Below, piece after piece: positions 38,940-50,866 of a stretch of 64,000 bases of DNA (within the stretch, counting starts at the first letter, position 1; every line of letters begins with the position of its first letter). Below the pieces are notes generated by a model. The model saw only the letters and a program-made list of their open reading frames with translations, was not told the DNA's origin and did not search any database. The stretch comes from Dirofilaria immitis (taxonomy: Eukaryota; Nematoda; Chromadorea; Rhabditida; Onchocercidae), in contig JAKNDB010000098.1 of the NCBI GenBank assembly GCA_024305405.1, positions 992,001 through 1,056,000 of the forward strand, given 5' to 3'. The position numbers and the translations under genes are program-made.

Positions 38940-39214
38940 TAAATCATTGAATATGAAAGAGAAAGATAACTGCGATCTGATGTCGCCTATCTCCTTTAAC
39001 CATAATAAAGATCGAAGGTTCTTTCTGCCTTACAATGATAACACCTCAAACTTGGGTAATTAACTTTATTACGAAAAATTGGATAATACACCAACGACAC
39101 AGTGATTACAGCATCAATAATATAAATTCGGTGATACTAATAATAAGGATAAGAAATTTTAAAGACAATACCATAACACAAAGTAAAAGGGAGATCAAAT
39201 TATGTCTGATATGG
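38940..39214 (-). mobile_element. Partial BEL LTR adjacent to pol copy 2
   Basis: Closely parallels 44515-44760: shared CTTTAACC-TAATAAAGAT-GA-GGTTCTTTCT and a block ending AATAATATAAATTC. Only about half of the LTR remains before the TGGATTACAC repeat begins. Confidence 0.65.
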
Positions 39215-39257
39215 TGGATTACACTGGATTACACTGGATTACACTGCTGGATTACAC
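39215..39257. repeat. TGGATTACAC decamer, four copies
   Basis: Three contiguous copies (39215-39244), a TGC spacer, and a fourth copy (39248-39257). The array sits exactly at the junction between an LTR fragment and pol sequence, suggesting it arose during a rearrangement. Confidence 0.93.
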
Positions 39258-41577
39258 TCACTTGGAATATATCGATATGCAAATTCGGCCTTTCATATCT
39301 CTCGACTCGATTTTGGATAAATCTTGGTAAGAGTCGAGAATGGTTTTGTATCCAGTGCAATGCGCACCGCGAATCTGACTATACAATCACCAGTGCATTT
39401 TCAATTTCCCATTGTTTGATGACAAATTGAGCTGCTCTTACCCCAATTAGGATTGCTAATAGTTCGAGTTTCGGTATCGTCATCGTTTTGATTGGAGATA
39501 CTCTTGATTTGGCAAAAATCAAGGACGTTGTCGAACTCTGTTTCACATAAATTGCCACTGCATATGCTTTGGTGGACGCGTCAGTGAACACGTGGATACT
39601 TGTATATTGAAATATGTTGATAACAACGCGTGGTATCTCTTTTACGTATGTTGGCCATAGAGTTATAAGGGAATTCCACGTTTGGCTTTCATGCTCGTTT
39701 AGTGGTTGATCCCATGGTAACTTCTTTTTCCAGAGATCTTGAAGAAATAGTTTAAAGGATATCATTGTTGGAACTAAGAAACCTAATGGATCGAAATAAG
39801 AAGCTATAAACAGTAGAATTGTTCTTTTAGTTAGTTTCTTTTCAGTCCATGGTTTTAATATTATCTGTATGACAGCCTTGTGTGGATTCCAACTAATGCC
39901 AAGAATTTTTTGACTCGGCTTACTCTGCAAGATCGTAACTGGGTAATTGAGCAACTTTTATCGCTCGAGAAGAATTCTCTCATATTCATCAAGGCCTCAC
40001 TGAAGATTGATTTCACTTCTTCATATTTTCTCAGAGCTTCCTCTATCCCTTCAATCGGTATTATGATATTATCAACATATAGGTTTTTTCTGATTTCATA
40101 GGCGGTTTTGCTGTGGTGGTTTTCTAAATGGTAATTGAGCGTGGCCGACAACAAAAAGGGGACGATATTATTCCAAATGGTACTCTTTGAAATCGGTGAC
40201 ATATCAGGTCATCCTTGTAGGTGGTTTTTCGATATCCTTTACCCATAAAAATCTTGTGCAATTCCTTTCCGTTGGTAACAACTCCAATTGTAAAAAGGCC
40301 TTTTCAATATCGGCAATCAACACATTTTTCATTGCGCGAAACCGAAGTAAAACGCCAGCTAAGTCGGGGTGTGATCGGTCCTCTGTACAGGACATCGTTC
40401 AAACTTTTCATTCTTTGAGATGTGCTGAGGCATCATAGACGATTCTCAGTTTCGTTGCAGATTTGTTTGGAGTTACGACTTCATGATGTGGTAGATAATG
40501 GATAATGCCGTCTTGATTTGTTTCGTTATTTACTTCTTCAATGACGTTAGATTGTAATTGTTAATTGACTGTTTCACTGTATTTTCGTAACAAATCTTTG
40601 TCATTTTGAAGTCGTCTGATCAATGACTGTAACCTAACTAGACACAAACCAAAATTGTCGTTTAGTTTGAGGTTTGTTTCTTTCCATGGCCATGGCACTT
40701 GATACCGTCCACTGATTTTCGTAATGCTGTCCTTATATTGGTTTAAGGCTTGTTCATTTTCTTCGTCATCAGGTTTGTCCTGTATTCCAATAACTTCTTC
40801 CAGAAGCGGTCTATGTCTGCGGTAATACTATTGACGGATACAGCTGTTGATGCTCTTTGTGGCCATTCGGATGTTGGCGTAATACCTTTACAGTTTGATA
40901 TAGTTGTCACTCCAGTGAATTTAGGTGGTCTTGTTGTGTCTCCACTGCCAGCTAATATCGGACCAACCTCAGTACTTATCAAGGAAAATCCTGATCTTAT
41001 AACTTGGCATTGTTTAAATGGGATGAATTAAGAGTAGTCAGCTTCGATGAGTATATCGAGGCGTTCTACGCATCTTAAACTTCTGTCTAATTGAATTTGA
41101 TTCGAGATACTTGGTATGTCCCGTTGGTCTAATGGAATTACCGGCAGTGAGTTGGCTAAATATTCTATCACATTCACTTTAAGGAATATGGTCTGGGAGT
41201 CAGTGGTTTTTACTCCAATAACCGTTGTATAGTTGTTGCTGAATGAGGCAGTCCTTATGACTCTACCAACCTCTAATTTCAATTTTTGGCCAATTTTTTG
41301 AGACAAACGATGTTTGCGCATTAGTATCGAAGAGTACTATAGCTCCGCTTTGAATCTCCTGATTAACTGGATTTATAACATTAACCTTTCTGCATAGAAG
41401 TAAAACTTCTTTTCTCGTTTGATCCATTTGGTTTTTGTTTGTAATATTGACGTTCACGGACTTGGCTTCTTCTTTATTTGGTTCGTCGTGCCCTCGATAC
41501 TTCTTTTCGCATAGTGCTGTGTTGTGAGAGCCTTTGCAGTAAAAACAGGAACGTTTCCTGCTTTTAGAATCCGTCAT
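39258..41577 (-). mobile_element. BEL/Pao gag-tail/pol region, copy 2 (zinc knuckle, protease, RT, RNase H), broken
   Basis: Minus-strand blocks in order: an N-terminal zinc knuckle (CFYCKGSHNTALC) near 41535, an aspartic-protease-like VLFDTNAQTSFVS (the usual G after DT is N), then KISGRYQVPWPW near 40720. RT segments follow (VLIADIEKAFLQLEL near 40300; LYVDN box near 40079-40065), then the segment [12 protein letters not shown] and RNase H-like [12 protein letters not shown] near 39580. The blocks lie in different frames with several stops, so it is inactive. No integrase follows; sequence runs into the decamer repeat and LTR fragment. Orientation and domain order identify BEL/Pao rather than Gypsy or Copia. 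Confidence 0.88.
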
Positions 41578-41687
41578 CTTTTAACTATTATCAAAACAGT
41601 TCAAACAGACCTTTAATCCCTTCAAACGTTCCGTTCTTTGTTTTACTGTTGAGTGTCGCGTATTTATTGGGTGTGAGCTGACGTCGA

Positions 41688-41705
41688 GGGGACCAAATGT
41701 CACCA
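41688..41705 (-). other. Primer-binding site of BEL copy 2
   Basis: TGGTGACATTTGGTCCCC on the minus strand follows the LTR end by one base. TGG at its start pairs with a tRNA CCA tail; the tRNA was not identified. Confidence 0.6.
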
Positions 41706-41706
41706 G

Positions 41707-42137
41707 TGTTGGAGATTGAGTAGGGTGTAGTGGAGCTGTATTGAGCGCACACGTGAAGCCGAAACGTTTATTACTGATTGTACTTGAGTGATAACAATGA
41801 TATTGATGATGATCACTCGTGGTTTATATCTTCCCAGAAATTGGAGTGGTTAATTCTAGCACCGGAAACATACCGGATATGGAGGAAACATTACAGTACG
41901 ATTAAAAGGAGATTAGCGTGGGAAAATAAGCGTTTAAACAAAAGGATGTAGATTGGTTAGATAACAACAAAAACGTGTGAAAAACAATTTTAAGGAATGT
42001 AGATATGACTGGGATGATTCATAGCTTCATGAGCATTAATTTACAGTGAGTAATCTATTTGCTTATTTATTTACAATAAGAAATTTATTTAATTATGAAA
42101 TTGTATGTTGGAGTTTCGCGAATCAGCGTTCGCGACA
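41707..42137 (-). mobile_element. LTR of BEL copy 2 (431 bases, TG...CA)
   Basis: The interval starts TGTTGGAG and ends GCGACA on the plus strand; both orientations begin TG and end CA. A PBS lies just inside on the minus strand, so it is a 5' LTR. The right-hand flank (42138 onward) is the zinc-knuckle end of a different gag, so this element seems to have landed inside another BEL copy. No second matching LTR was found, and the flanking five bases (ACCAG, TTGAG) do not form a duplication. Confidence 0.7.
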
Positions 42138-43294
42138 TTGAGTAAACCTGACACTCATTATCCAATGATCTTTATTACAAAATGTGCAGGGTCTTTTTGT
42201 TTTGATTCCTTTTGCCTTTGATTTGGAAATTGACACCGTTAATGCTGAGATTTCATTAGGGATAAATCGTGAAAACGGTTTCGACTTACTCTTTACTGGT
42301 TCTTGATTTTTTGTCGTATTCAGGATTGGATCCTCATTACTTCTTCACTTCTGAGCACGAGTTTCCCGAGAAGTTGTCTCAGTTTATTTACTGACCATGA
42401 TTCCTGTTCTTTTTGTTGATAAATCTTTTTCAGAATCCATGCTGGCAGTCTGCTTTCAATTATTATTTCAATACTTGACTGCCCCAGGTTCTCGCCCATG
42501 GCTTTCAGCTGTCGCAATATTCTTTCGATACTTTCAACTGTCACTCTCCATTCCCGATCATTCTTTTTGGTCGAGCATTATAGAGTGACCTCTTGATTGT
42601 ATATAACTGACCAAATTTTTCGACAAGAACCGTTCTGATAACATTGTAATTTTCTGGGGTTATATCATATCCCCTTACAGCTTGTAAGGCATCACCTTTC
42701 AAACAAGCAATAAGATAATTTAATTTTTGGATATCTGGGATGTTTTGGAGATGTACTGCAGCATCAAATCTACTCCAAAATCCTCTACGTAACTTTGGGT
42801 TACCGTCAAATATTGGTAACGATAACTGGGGCAAATTCACTGTTGTGTGATTTGCTAATTGTATCGTTTCGTTCTGTTGAGTCAGTACTCCTTTTTAGTG
42901 CCTTTTTCTAAACGTTGGAGTATTAACCCCGAATCTTTTTCATACATTTTAAGAATAATTATTACATCTTTACTATCACTAATCTTAAAATAACTGTTTC
43001 ATCGTCCACCATTTATGCGTATTTTTCTTCTTCCTCTCGCCTTTTTTGCGGGGAGGAAATTCGTTGAATATACTGCTTTCACGCTTTATTGGTCGTTCCG
43101 AGAGATTCCAGATATGATTCGAGGCGCATCATTTTCTCCTCGATGATTCGTTTTCTTGTTTCGTGTTGTTCTTGGATTTCTTCTACAGTCATCATTGGAT
43201 CCATTTTCTCCAAATCCATCTTTTTGATTTCTGCCAGAGGGCTTAACACCTTTTCTTTTACCGGTTGAACAGCTTTAACTATTACAGCTGACAT
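42138..43294 (-). mobile_element. BEL/Pao gag (DUF1759-type), element A, interrupted
   Basis: Starts at ATG 43294-43292 immediately after the PBS. It reads SAVIVKAVQPVKEKVLSPL, a coiled-coil-like charged stretch to 43079, then LPQLSLPIFDGNP...FWSRFDAAVH...DIQKLNYLIACLKGDAL, the DUF1759 signature, then SVNKLRQLLGKLV, and finally a CTFC-x4-H zinc knuckle near 42190. Frames break near 42540 and before 42840. The sequence ends at the LTR of another element at 42137, so gag and pol of element A are separated. Confidence 0.85.
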
Positions 43295-43312
43295 TCCCGG
43301 CTCGTGGCACCA
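43295..43312 (-). other. Primer-binding site of BEL element A
   Basis: TGGTGCCACGAGCCGGGA on the minus strand lies directly against the gag ATG and just inside the LTR. It differs from the PBS at 41688-41705, so at least two lineages are present. Confidence 0.6.
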
Positions 43313-43740
43313 ACTTTATTTTTGTTGTTAACTCTTTGAGTAGACCGAACTGAGGTTTGAATTTAGTGGAAGTTGTATTTGGTGGAGAAGGGTTCTTTGT
43401 GGACGAATTAGGGATTTGTAAGGTTGTAGCACAAGAAGAATATAATAATAATTTATTTTAAAGAAAACGGGAACGGTGACTTTGGTAAAATTGTAGAAAA
43501 CTGTGTAAACTGCGGAAAAAGCCCTCGACTACAAAGTCATGGTCTTTTATAGAAAAGATTTTGTAAAGAGGAGATTCACATGGATGGACATATTTACACT
43601 TGAAGAAAGTAGATAAAATTGAAGATAAAAATTTTCATGAGAAGAAATGATTTTACTCCTAAGAACTGTAAGATAAACCATATGATAAAATGGTTGGATT
43701 AAATTATTTAGAAATAAGACAATTTTTATGGAATGACAAC
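43313..43740 (-). mobile_element. Probable 5' LTR of BEL element A
   Basis: On the minus strand it begins TGTTGTCATTCC near 43740 and runs to the PBS at 43312. No second copy was noticed in the window, so boundaries rest on the TG start and PBS position. The segment GTCTTTTATAGAAA near 43550 could be a reverse-oriented promoter region but is not tested. Confidence 0.5.
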
Positions 43741-44508
43741 ATCCGCCGGAAACGGCGCCATGAGAATGGTTTACATTTTATAAGTAACGATTCATAGAAA
43801 AATAAAGATTTAGAAATATTTATAATTAAAAATTATTTTCGAGAAAATTCTCGGCATAAAGCAGTTTATCCTTAATTATCGTCCGGATGCCAAATATAAC
43901 AGAAATAGGTTCGAAATAATTCCAATTACAATAAAATAACGACAGAATAATACTAAGAGAACGATGAGGAAATTTGTAATTAGTAATATAGTAATCTGAG
44001 AAATATGAAGAGCATGTTGTGTGAAGCTGAGTGCCGACCGACAGGACTGAATCAACTCATGACGCTAGAATTTCTTATGGTTTACATAAGGAATACGCAA
44101 AGAGAATTTTTAACAGATATTATAAAATGTTAGTATTCTCACAGCTACAAAAAATTTAAATACGAGATATAAGATTGGTTTTATAGATAAAGAGAAGATT
44201 ACATGAAATCGTTTTGTGAAATGTGCAGCTTTCTCAAGCAGTATACAAGATTTGTATATATAAGACTTTTACAAATCAGTTACCGAATGAGGCAAAAACA
44301 TTTTTAGACGATTTGAAGATTAGATAGCTAACTCATGAGACAAAAAAATATAAACACAAACAAACTATTTTGAATGAATAATTCTATGATACAACCATTT
44401 CGGTTTCTTTCACTTCATCGAGAAACTTTACGATCTTTTCTCGGGTTGGCTGAACTGATTTAATTGGAAGATTGATGGCATTACTTCTCCTCGGGCACCA
44501 GAAATTTT
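43741..44508 (-). mobile_element. Start of a further BEL element: PBS and gag relic
   Basis: Immediately inside the LTR at 44509 the minus strand reads TGGTGCCCGAGGAGAAGT (PBS, about 44500-44483), then an open NAINLPIKSVQPTREK stretch that parallels VIVKAVQPVKEK at the gag start of element A. Similarity fades by about 44330. The rest to 43741 is unassigned and ends where element A's LTR begins, suggesting element A was inserted here. Confidence 0.55.
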
Positions 44509-45005
44509 TCGTGAAAGATTTATCTTGTGACATTGAGAAATTGAAAAATTGAATTGTAGTTATCGCCGATCTTCTTTAACCGTGATAAAGATTGAGGGTT
44601 CTTTCTCAAACTCTGGTAAATAAACCTTTACTATATTTGATAATACATCAACGACGCAGCGACTACAATATCAATAATATAAATTCAATGATATCAATAG
44701 GACGATATCATCACAAGAGAGACCAAATAATGCCCAACACGGTCCATCCAATCGACCTCGCTGAAGCACATCTTTTAAAATACCTTTGGTGTTCAGTAGT
44801 GTCTTCATTCGCGTAAATGGAGGATCTTAGTACAGTTCTGCGACTACAAGAAATAGCGCCTTTGTTAGCGTGTGCGAAATGGAGCTCTTTTTAGGGCTCC
44901 CAAACACTATACGTCGGCAATTTTAGCTTATATTTTACATTACACAATAAATGCGCACATACAATATACATCCAATAATAAATCCAGAGGAAAAAAATTG
45001 CTAAT
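44509..45005 (-). mobile_element. BEL LTR flanked by internal sequence on both sides
   Basis: Shares sequence with the partial LTR at 38940-39214 and the inverted solo LTR at 28080-28615. On its low-coordinate side lies a PBS plus gag; on its high-coordinate side lie integrase and the pol C-terminus. It therefore acts as the 3' LTR of one copy and the 5' LTR of the next. Confidence 0.68.
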
Positions 45006-47460
45006 GCTCTGGCACTTCTCTCGATTTCAGCGACATTGCCAAGGTGAGCGATTGCCTGGATTTTGTTCTCTGTCGGAGACCGCCAAAGGATAGAGATGCC
45101 CTTCTGCTCTCACTGACTCGTTTACACTAGCTATTTTTACAACCTTCACCGGCGTATACCATCCTTGCTCCTTACGAGTATATCGATTCTTCTCATTCTC
45201 CATGTATTTTTGGGACAGTCTTCTTTTAGCAACATCAGCCCATCAATTTCTGGTTCTTGTCGAATTCGGCTGCGAGGCCCTCGGTTTTTGCGCTAAGCTC
45301 ATTATCCTAGCTCTTCTACGTATTCTTGCCATATTTTGCATAAGCGATTTCATGTAGTCATACATTAATGTGTCAACTCTTGTTTTTAGATTTTTAATCC
45401 TTATATCGCACCATTTCTGCAGTAGGCCCTTCTGTAATCCCCGGGTCTAACACCAGACCTATTTATTCGGTATCTGTCGAAGGTCTTTCTTTGATAATCA
45501 CTTCAAGCTCCGCGCGAAAGCTAATTTTTAAGAGCTTTTTACCTATGGCTTTTAAAGATCCTTTAACTACTCCAACCATTCTTTCATAGACGCCGCCCTC
45601 CAAAGAGTGCCATGAATAATGAATTCCTATTTCATTGTTTCGCTTTCTGCTAATTGCAATTCTATCAGCACCTTAGAGGCTACTGTAAGATTTTTAGCAT
45701 TCTCAGAAATTATGCGTTTCGGTTGTCTCTCGGCTTAGAAATCTTCGGAATGCTTGTACAATTAGCAAACGAATTAGTAAACGTAGTTTCCATTACTTCA
45801 ATATTATTGCTCAAATGACTAAACATTAAATAAAGCCATCTATCGTTTGGTATTGGCATGATTCTCCTTTATTATTTCAAACGGTTACATTATGACAACT
45901 CTAGTTGTGGAGTAAGGAGGAAAGTTGTTACCATATGACCTTTACAAATCTTAAAATTTTCTTAATATATGATCGCCCTTGTCTTCCCTAATACCACTGT
46001 CTCATTTCATTCCAAGTGTAATGTTCTCATGAAATGATTTCTTATAATAATGCTTCACAATCGATTCTGCTAGCTTTCCTTTATTGATGGTATAGAAAAT
46101 CCTCGATCTGAGGCATTGTCTTTCTAAGTCTTCCAACTCATCTCCAGATTCCATCTCAATCTTAAACCCCCAACGTTCGGTTTTCTTTTGCGACGCAACT
46201 TTATCATCTTTACTACTATGCTAACTTTATCATCTTTACTACTACTTGTGTTATCATACTCTTTATAAGTAAGATATAAGTAAGACTCTCTCTTGAAAAC
46301 CCTTTCAAATTTCTTTTTTCTTTTAACTCTTTGGTGAGGAATCGTAAGACATATTGTTTTTATTAACTTAGTAGGGATGAAGACTTATTAATCAATAATT
46401 CCAGTAGATCATGCTTCACGCAGACTTTTCCTAGGGAAACTGAAAGACAATTGGTTGTGATGAAATGTTTCATCATGATTGTGGGAATCGAAGGAAAAAT
46501 TGCATTAGGATAAATATGTGGAAGAAAGCATCGTGAATATGTATGGATATGAGATTATGGAAGGATATGAGACTAATCAGAGAAAGTTACAGAGTTGATA
46601 GACCTTGCATGAGGGAATTCAATTTATTTACACCTTGTTTCATCAATTTTATTTGAGATGTATCTGGATCTCTACCGGCGGTTTTCTTAACCAAGAGCTA
46701 TCCATCCATAAAGTATGCCTTTTCCACATTAGTTTCTCTTTAATGATTTCCAGCTGCAATTATGAGGCAATTAATTCCAATCAAAGAATATTGGCGGATT
46801 GGTTCCTACTTTCTCGTTTTGGAATTAATCTTATCTTTCCGTGTATCAATTGAGCTTACATTGTATGCTACACTGCTAGTCCTACAGCTCTTTTAGATGC
46901 ATCCACAAACACATGTATCTCGAAGCATTCTAGCTGCGTCTATCGAGATACCTTTATGACATCCGGCTGGTAAAGTGACTTTTTCATTCCGGGGTATATT
47001 CTTCCATAAGTCATGAACCAATAGTTTTCATGGGAGCATAATTGGACACAATAGTCCTAACGGCGTAAAAAGCAGTAGAGAACTGTAATATTTGGCGTGA
47101 AGTCTGGAAGCCTCCTTCTGGGATCTTCAAGTTCCAGTAAATTCATCTTTGTTATTTCATTCGATTTCTTATTCATTGTCCTCATTAATATCATGGTTTG
47201 TAAGAAATTCTTTTAAGTACATCCTGGTTTTCTGAAAGAGTTTTTTTCTTCCATTGCCTTTCTAGTACTTTTTAACTCATTTTCTGATGTTAGTAAATGA
47301 AATTTTATAGTTCTGGGTGCTAAATTCAGGATTTGAATGGATTTTAAGTTTGTCGATTAATCCTTCTTTGTTTGACCGTCTAATTTATGCTGCTTTCGCA
47401 GATTTCCATAGCTTTGAAATCCTTTTGAAAAAAATACGATATTCAAAATTCATTGTGGAT
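45006..47460 (-). mobile_element. BEL/Pao pol 3' half (RNase H to integrase), copy 3, degraded
   Basis: Minus-strand blocks: RNase H-like VFVDASKRAV at about 46900, a Trp/Pro-rich stretch at about 46750, and an integrase segment at about 45610-45540 reading HYSWHSLEGGVYERMVGVVK followed by ISFRAELEVI and RPSTD. The GGVYER-V-VK pattern is the conserved BEL integrase C-terminal part. The region is broken by many stops. It ends a few bases before the first exon of the OVCA2-like gene, whose promoter may therefore include retroelement sequence. Confidence 0.75.
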
Positions 47461-47468
47461 TTTAGCAG

Positions 47469-49944
47469 ATGGAATCTACATCGAAACTTAGAGTAAGTCT
47501 TTTCAGGCTGTAAATTTTGATATTTGTCTTCGAAATTTGCAGTTTATCCCGTTTCCTTTCACACTTTAAAATTTGAAAGATTATTTTTCCTGAAATCCAA
47601 AATTTATAGTTTTTCAATTTCAGATTCTTTGCCTTCATGGTTATCAACAAAATGCAACAATTTTCCGAGAGAAATCAGGCAGTTTCCGGCGTCCTATGAA
47701 GAAATATGCTGATTTCGGTAAATGTCTCTATCATGTTAAATGCTTTATTATTTATTTATTATTTTCAATATCTATATATTTTTAAGATTTATTTTTTTTT
47801 GTAAGCAGTTTTCAAAGTATGAGATTATTTTTAGTAGACAGTTGTTTTTATGGCACGAATATAGCGACCTTTGGCCCCAAGCAAAATTGATATGTGAGTT
47901 GTTAGAATACTGGATTTGTTGAATCAGTTGCAGGCTCGTTTTTCTTCAAGTTTCTATCTTATCTTATTTCATAATTATTGAACAATATTAGCTCTTAAAA
48001 TTTATTAACCTTTTTTTGTTTTCTTTCAGTTTTTATGAATGCTCCACATGAAGTTGAGTCGGAACCTGTTTCAGAAATTGTAGACGATTCGGTGTCAGGT
48101 GATACTTAGAACTTATTTTTGCCATTTATTGCCATCTCTTGCGAAGTGAAAACTTTCGCTATGTCGTGATACATCTGCGAGACGTACATTTTGATTTTTA
48201 TATACGAGTTTGAAATTTATATTTGAATTTCTAATTTATACTTGAATTTCTAATTTTTAATTCTTCAAATGGTAAGAAATGTGCGAAAAAAATATGATCC
48301 ATAAAACAAATAATTTGCAAAAAATTTAATTTATTTAGAAGATAGATTAATTTATTTATACTGTGATGAAATAAACATTTGCATACATTTCACGAATTTT
48401 CTTTATGAAGGTATTACAGCAGCAGATTGTAGAGGATGGTGGTATGTCTCAAAACGTTTTTACACCAGGCAAGTGAAAGATCATGAAGGTTTCGAAGAAT
48501 CTGTGCAGGCAGTTATAGACTTTGCTCGGAAAGAAGTAAGATTTTTTTCTTTCTCGTTTTATCTCGAATGAATAATAAATTTGATGTGTACGTAAAATTC
48601 TTACTTAATTGTATGATTGAGAGAAGTATGAATTTGTTTTCAAACTTTTAGATGAAAAAATATTTTTAATATGAGTCTCATATGGATTCTTTTCTCCTCA
48701 TTTTTTTTTAAACAAATTAATGTACTTCATTCTAAAAAGAAAAAACTTCATTGTATTCTGTTAAAAGATAAAAGAGAGATGAATTTAGGGGCCTTTTGAT
48801 GGGATACTTGGATTCAGTCAGGGTGCTACCTTGGCTTTCTTATTATCTGCTCTGAAAAAAATGAAGGTATATTTTCGTTTATCCAATAAATTGCTGATAC
48901 TGCAAAAGATTTCCGATGATTTCTAGTCGCAGTTGGAAAGCATTTTATAAAAAAAAACAATTTTTCTATAGAAAGCGAAAATTTTTTTCAGTTTGATTTT
49001 CATGTTTTTTTCTTCGTTTGATTTTAATTTTTGCACTTTAAGATATCGATTTAGTGACCAAATTTCAGATGTGAATATCGATTTTAGATTTTTAATTTTG
49101 ATATCCGGATTCCCAAGTAGAAATCATGTGCATCAAAAATTGAATGAGATGGCTCAGCCAAACCTTCCATGCCTTCATGTATTCGGTGAAACTGATAAGG
49201 TTATTTTTTCTACAATTTTCACATCTTTGGTTTAAATTTTTCGTGCTCTATTTTTTGAATTTTTAAATTTCTTTTTCGTTTAAATTTATGTCGCATACCG
49301 GATGAATTCTTTTTCTGGTTTTAATAGTGTGTCGCACTTTTTGAATATAAGAGTAGGCATTTCTCGATATCAAACAATGGGAAAGAAATTGCCTAGTTTA
49401 TTTGTAATTCAATTTACGCATAGATTAAATATATTACTACTATTTGATAAAAATAATGTAGTTTTAGGCACTGGATTCCATTTTTAATGTTGTTAGTACT
49501 CTAAGTGTTCTTATACTAATATTAGATAAGAGAAGCATAAGGAAATAAAATCAGTATCAGTGAGATCAAATATTTCAGCATCATACCCATAATTGATATT
49601 TTTTAATTTTCATACGTAAGTAGGGAATTCGATAAAAAATGAATGAGACGATAAAAAAACTGAAAATTATCAGGATTTTAATAATCGAATTTTATGCCTC
49701 TATATAAATGAAAATGTTTAATATTTCCGGTTTGAAAATAGTTGAATCATAGTTTAAAGATGTTACTGATTTTATTTTGCAGATCGTTTCTCATGAACTA
49801 AGTAGAAAACTTGTGGATCTTTTTGACAAAAATATGGTCGTCGTAGTCGAACATCCAGGTGGACATATGGTGCCTAATATGTCCAAATACAAGATGATGA
49901 TTGATAAATTCTTTGAAATAGTTAGAAATGTTGCCAACACTTAG
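47469..49944 (+). CDS. OVCA2: OVCA2/FSH-type serine hydrolase
   Basis: Seven exons: 47469-47492, 47624-47717, 48030-48098, 48420-48535, 48789-48866, 49069-49199 and 49783-49944; about 225 residues. Order: MESTSKLR, ILCLHGYQQNA (oxyanion region), NAPHEVE, GWWYVSKR, GPFDGILGFSQGA (nucleophile Ser in GFSQG), LILISGFPS, HVFGETDK (acid Asp) and HPGGHMVPNM (His). This is the full alpha/beta-hydrolase triad of the FSH/OVCA2 family; mammalian OVCA2 hydrolyses long-chain alkyl esters. The initiator ATG lies right after an AG acceptor (47467-47468), a possible trans-splice or 5' UTR acceptor site. Exon 5 to 6 phase only fits if the A7 run at 48855-48861 had one more A, giving KKNEDVNIDF. Exon 4 has a triple CAG acceptor (48417-48425). 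Confidence 0.9.
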
Positions 49945-50866
49945 AAATAATTTATTGATATTAACATACTATTAGTGTTGCTGTTATTGTTGTTATGCCA
50001 TAATGTATAAAAATTCGAAATTGTTATTAGGCTAATCGGCGTGGCATTCACTGTATAAAAATATAGCGATGTGAGGTTAAAATCAAGTCAGCAATTTTTT
50101 TCGGTTATATTTCAAGTTTGCAGGAAATCAAATATAGCGTTAAAGCATAATAACATAATCTAATAACGCAGTTCTTTAAGATCATAATAAAGTAGTTTTT
50201 TAAGCATGGTAGTATACTGAACGGAATAATCATACAATGCTGATCTTAATATCAAATTTAAGATGTTCAGATATATCAGAATGTGTGGAAGGCATCAATA
50301 TTAATGCGAAAAATGTTGATGTTTGGGTTATTATATAGATGTTCGACGATTTAATAATGTTGATTTGAAAAGTTTATTGACTTTTGACCTGTAAAGCAGC
50401 TAAAGGCAGATTTTCTTCCATAGTTAAATATCATAAACTTTAAAAAATGATATATTTTTTGAAAAGGATATTTTTCGAAGAAAAATGAGTCAGATTTTCT
50501 TTAGAAATCTACAGAAATCTTTTTAATTCTCTTTAATTCCTCTGTTTCGAACTAATCGTACTTTAAAAAACTCTAACATTGCACAGTTAGACTTTCTTAA
50601 TCTACTTATAATTTTAGTTTTAATTGTCAGTTTCAACTGCAATTGTTCGTTATCATATTTCATACTTTCTTAGTATTTCAAAGCCTAAAATTTATATGAA
50701 ATAATTTTATCTAGTTGATATTCAAATATTACAAAGGTAAACAGAAGTCTTGGGTAAAGATGAAGTTCAGTGGTATTTTAAAATCCCTCATAATCTCCTG
50801 AAAAGTTCCTGCAGAATAAACATTTGTTTATGCTCAGAAGTCAAGAAATGCTTCTAGAAGAAGTTA
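49945..50866. other. Intergenic region between convergent OVCA2 and TSP1 genes
   Basis: AT-rich, holds both 3' ends. No further gene or repeat recognised. Confidence 0.55.

Noticed and set aside
39035..39430. Plus-strand 131-residue frame
   Set aside because: Antisense to LTR and pol; includes the decamer repeat; no family resemblance.
40750..41031. Plus-strand open frame of 93 residues
   Set aside because: Antisense shadow of the minus-strand BEL pol; no domain in the plus reading.
48993..49235. Independent 80-residue gene
   Set aside because: Its second half is OVCA2 exon 6; its first half is intron before the TTTCAG at 49068.
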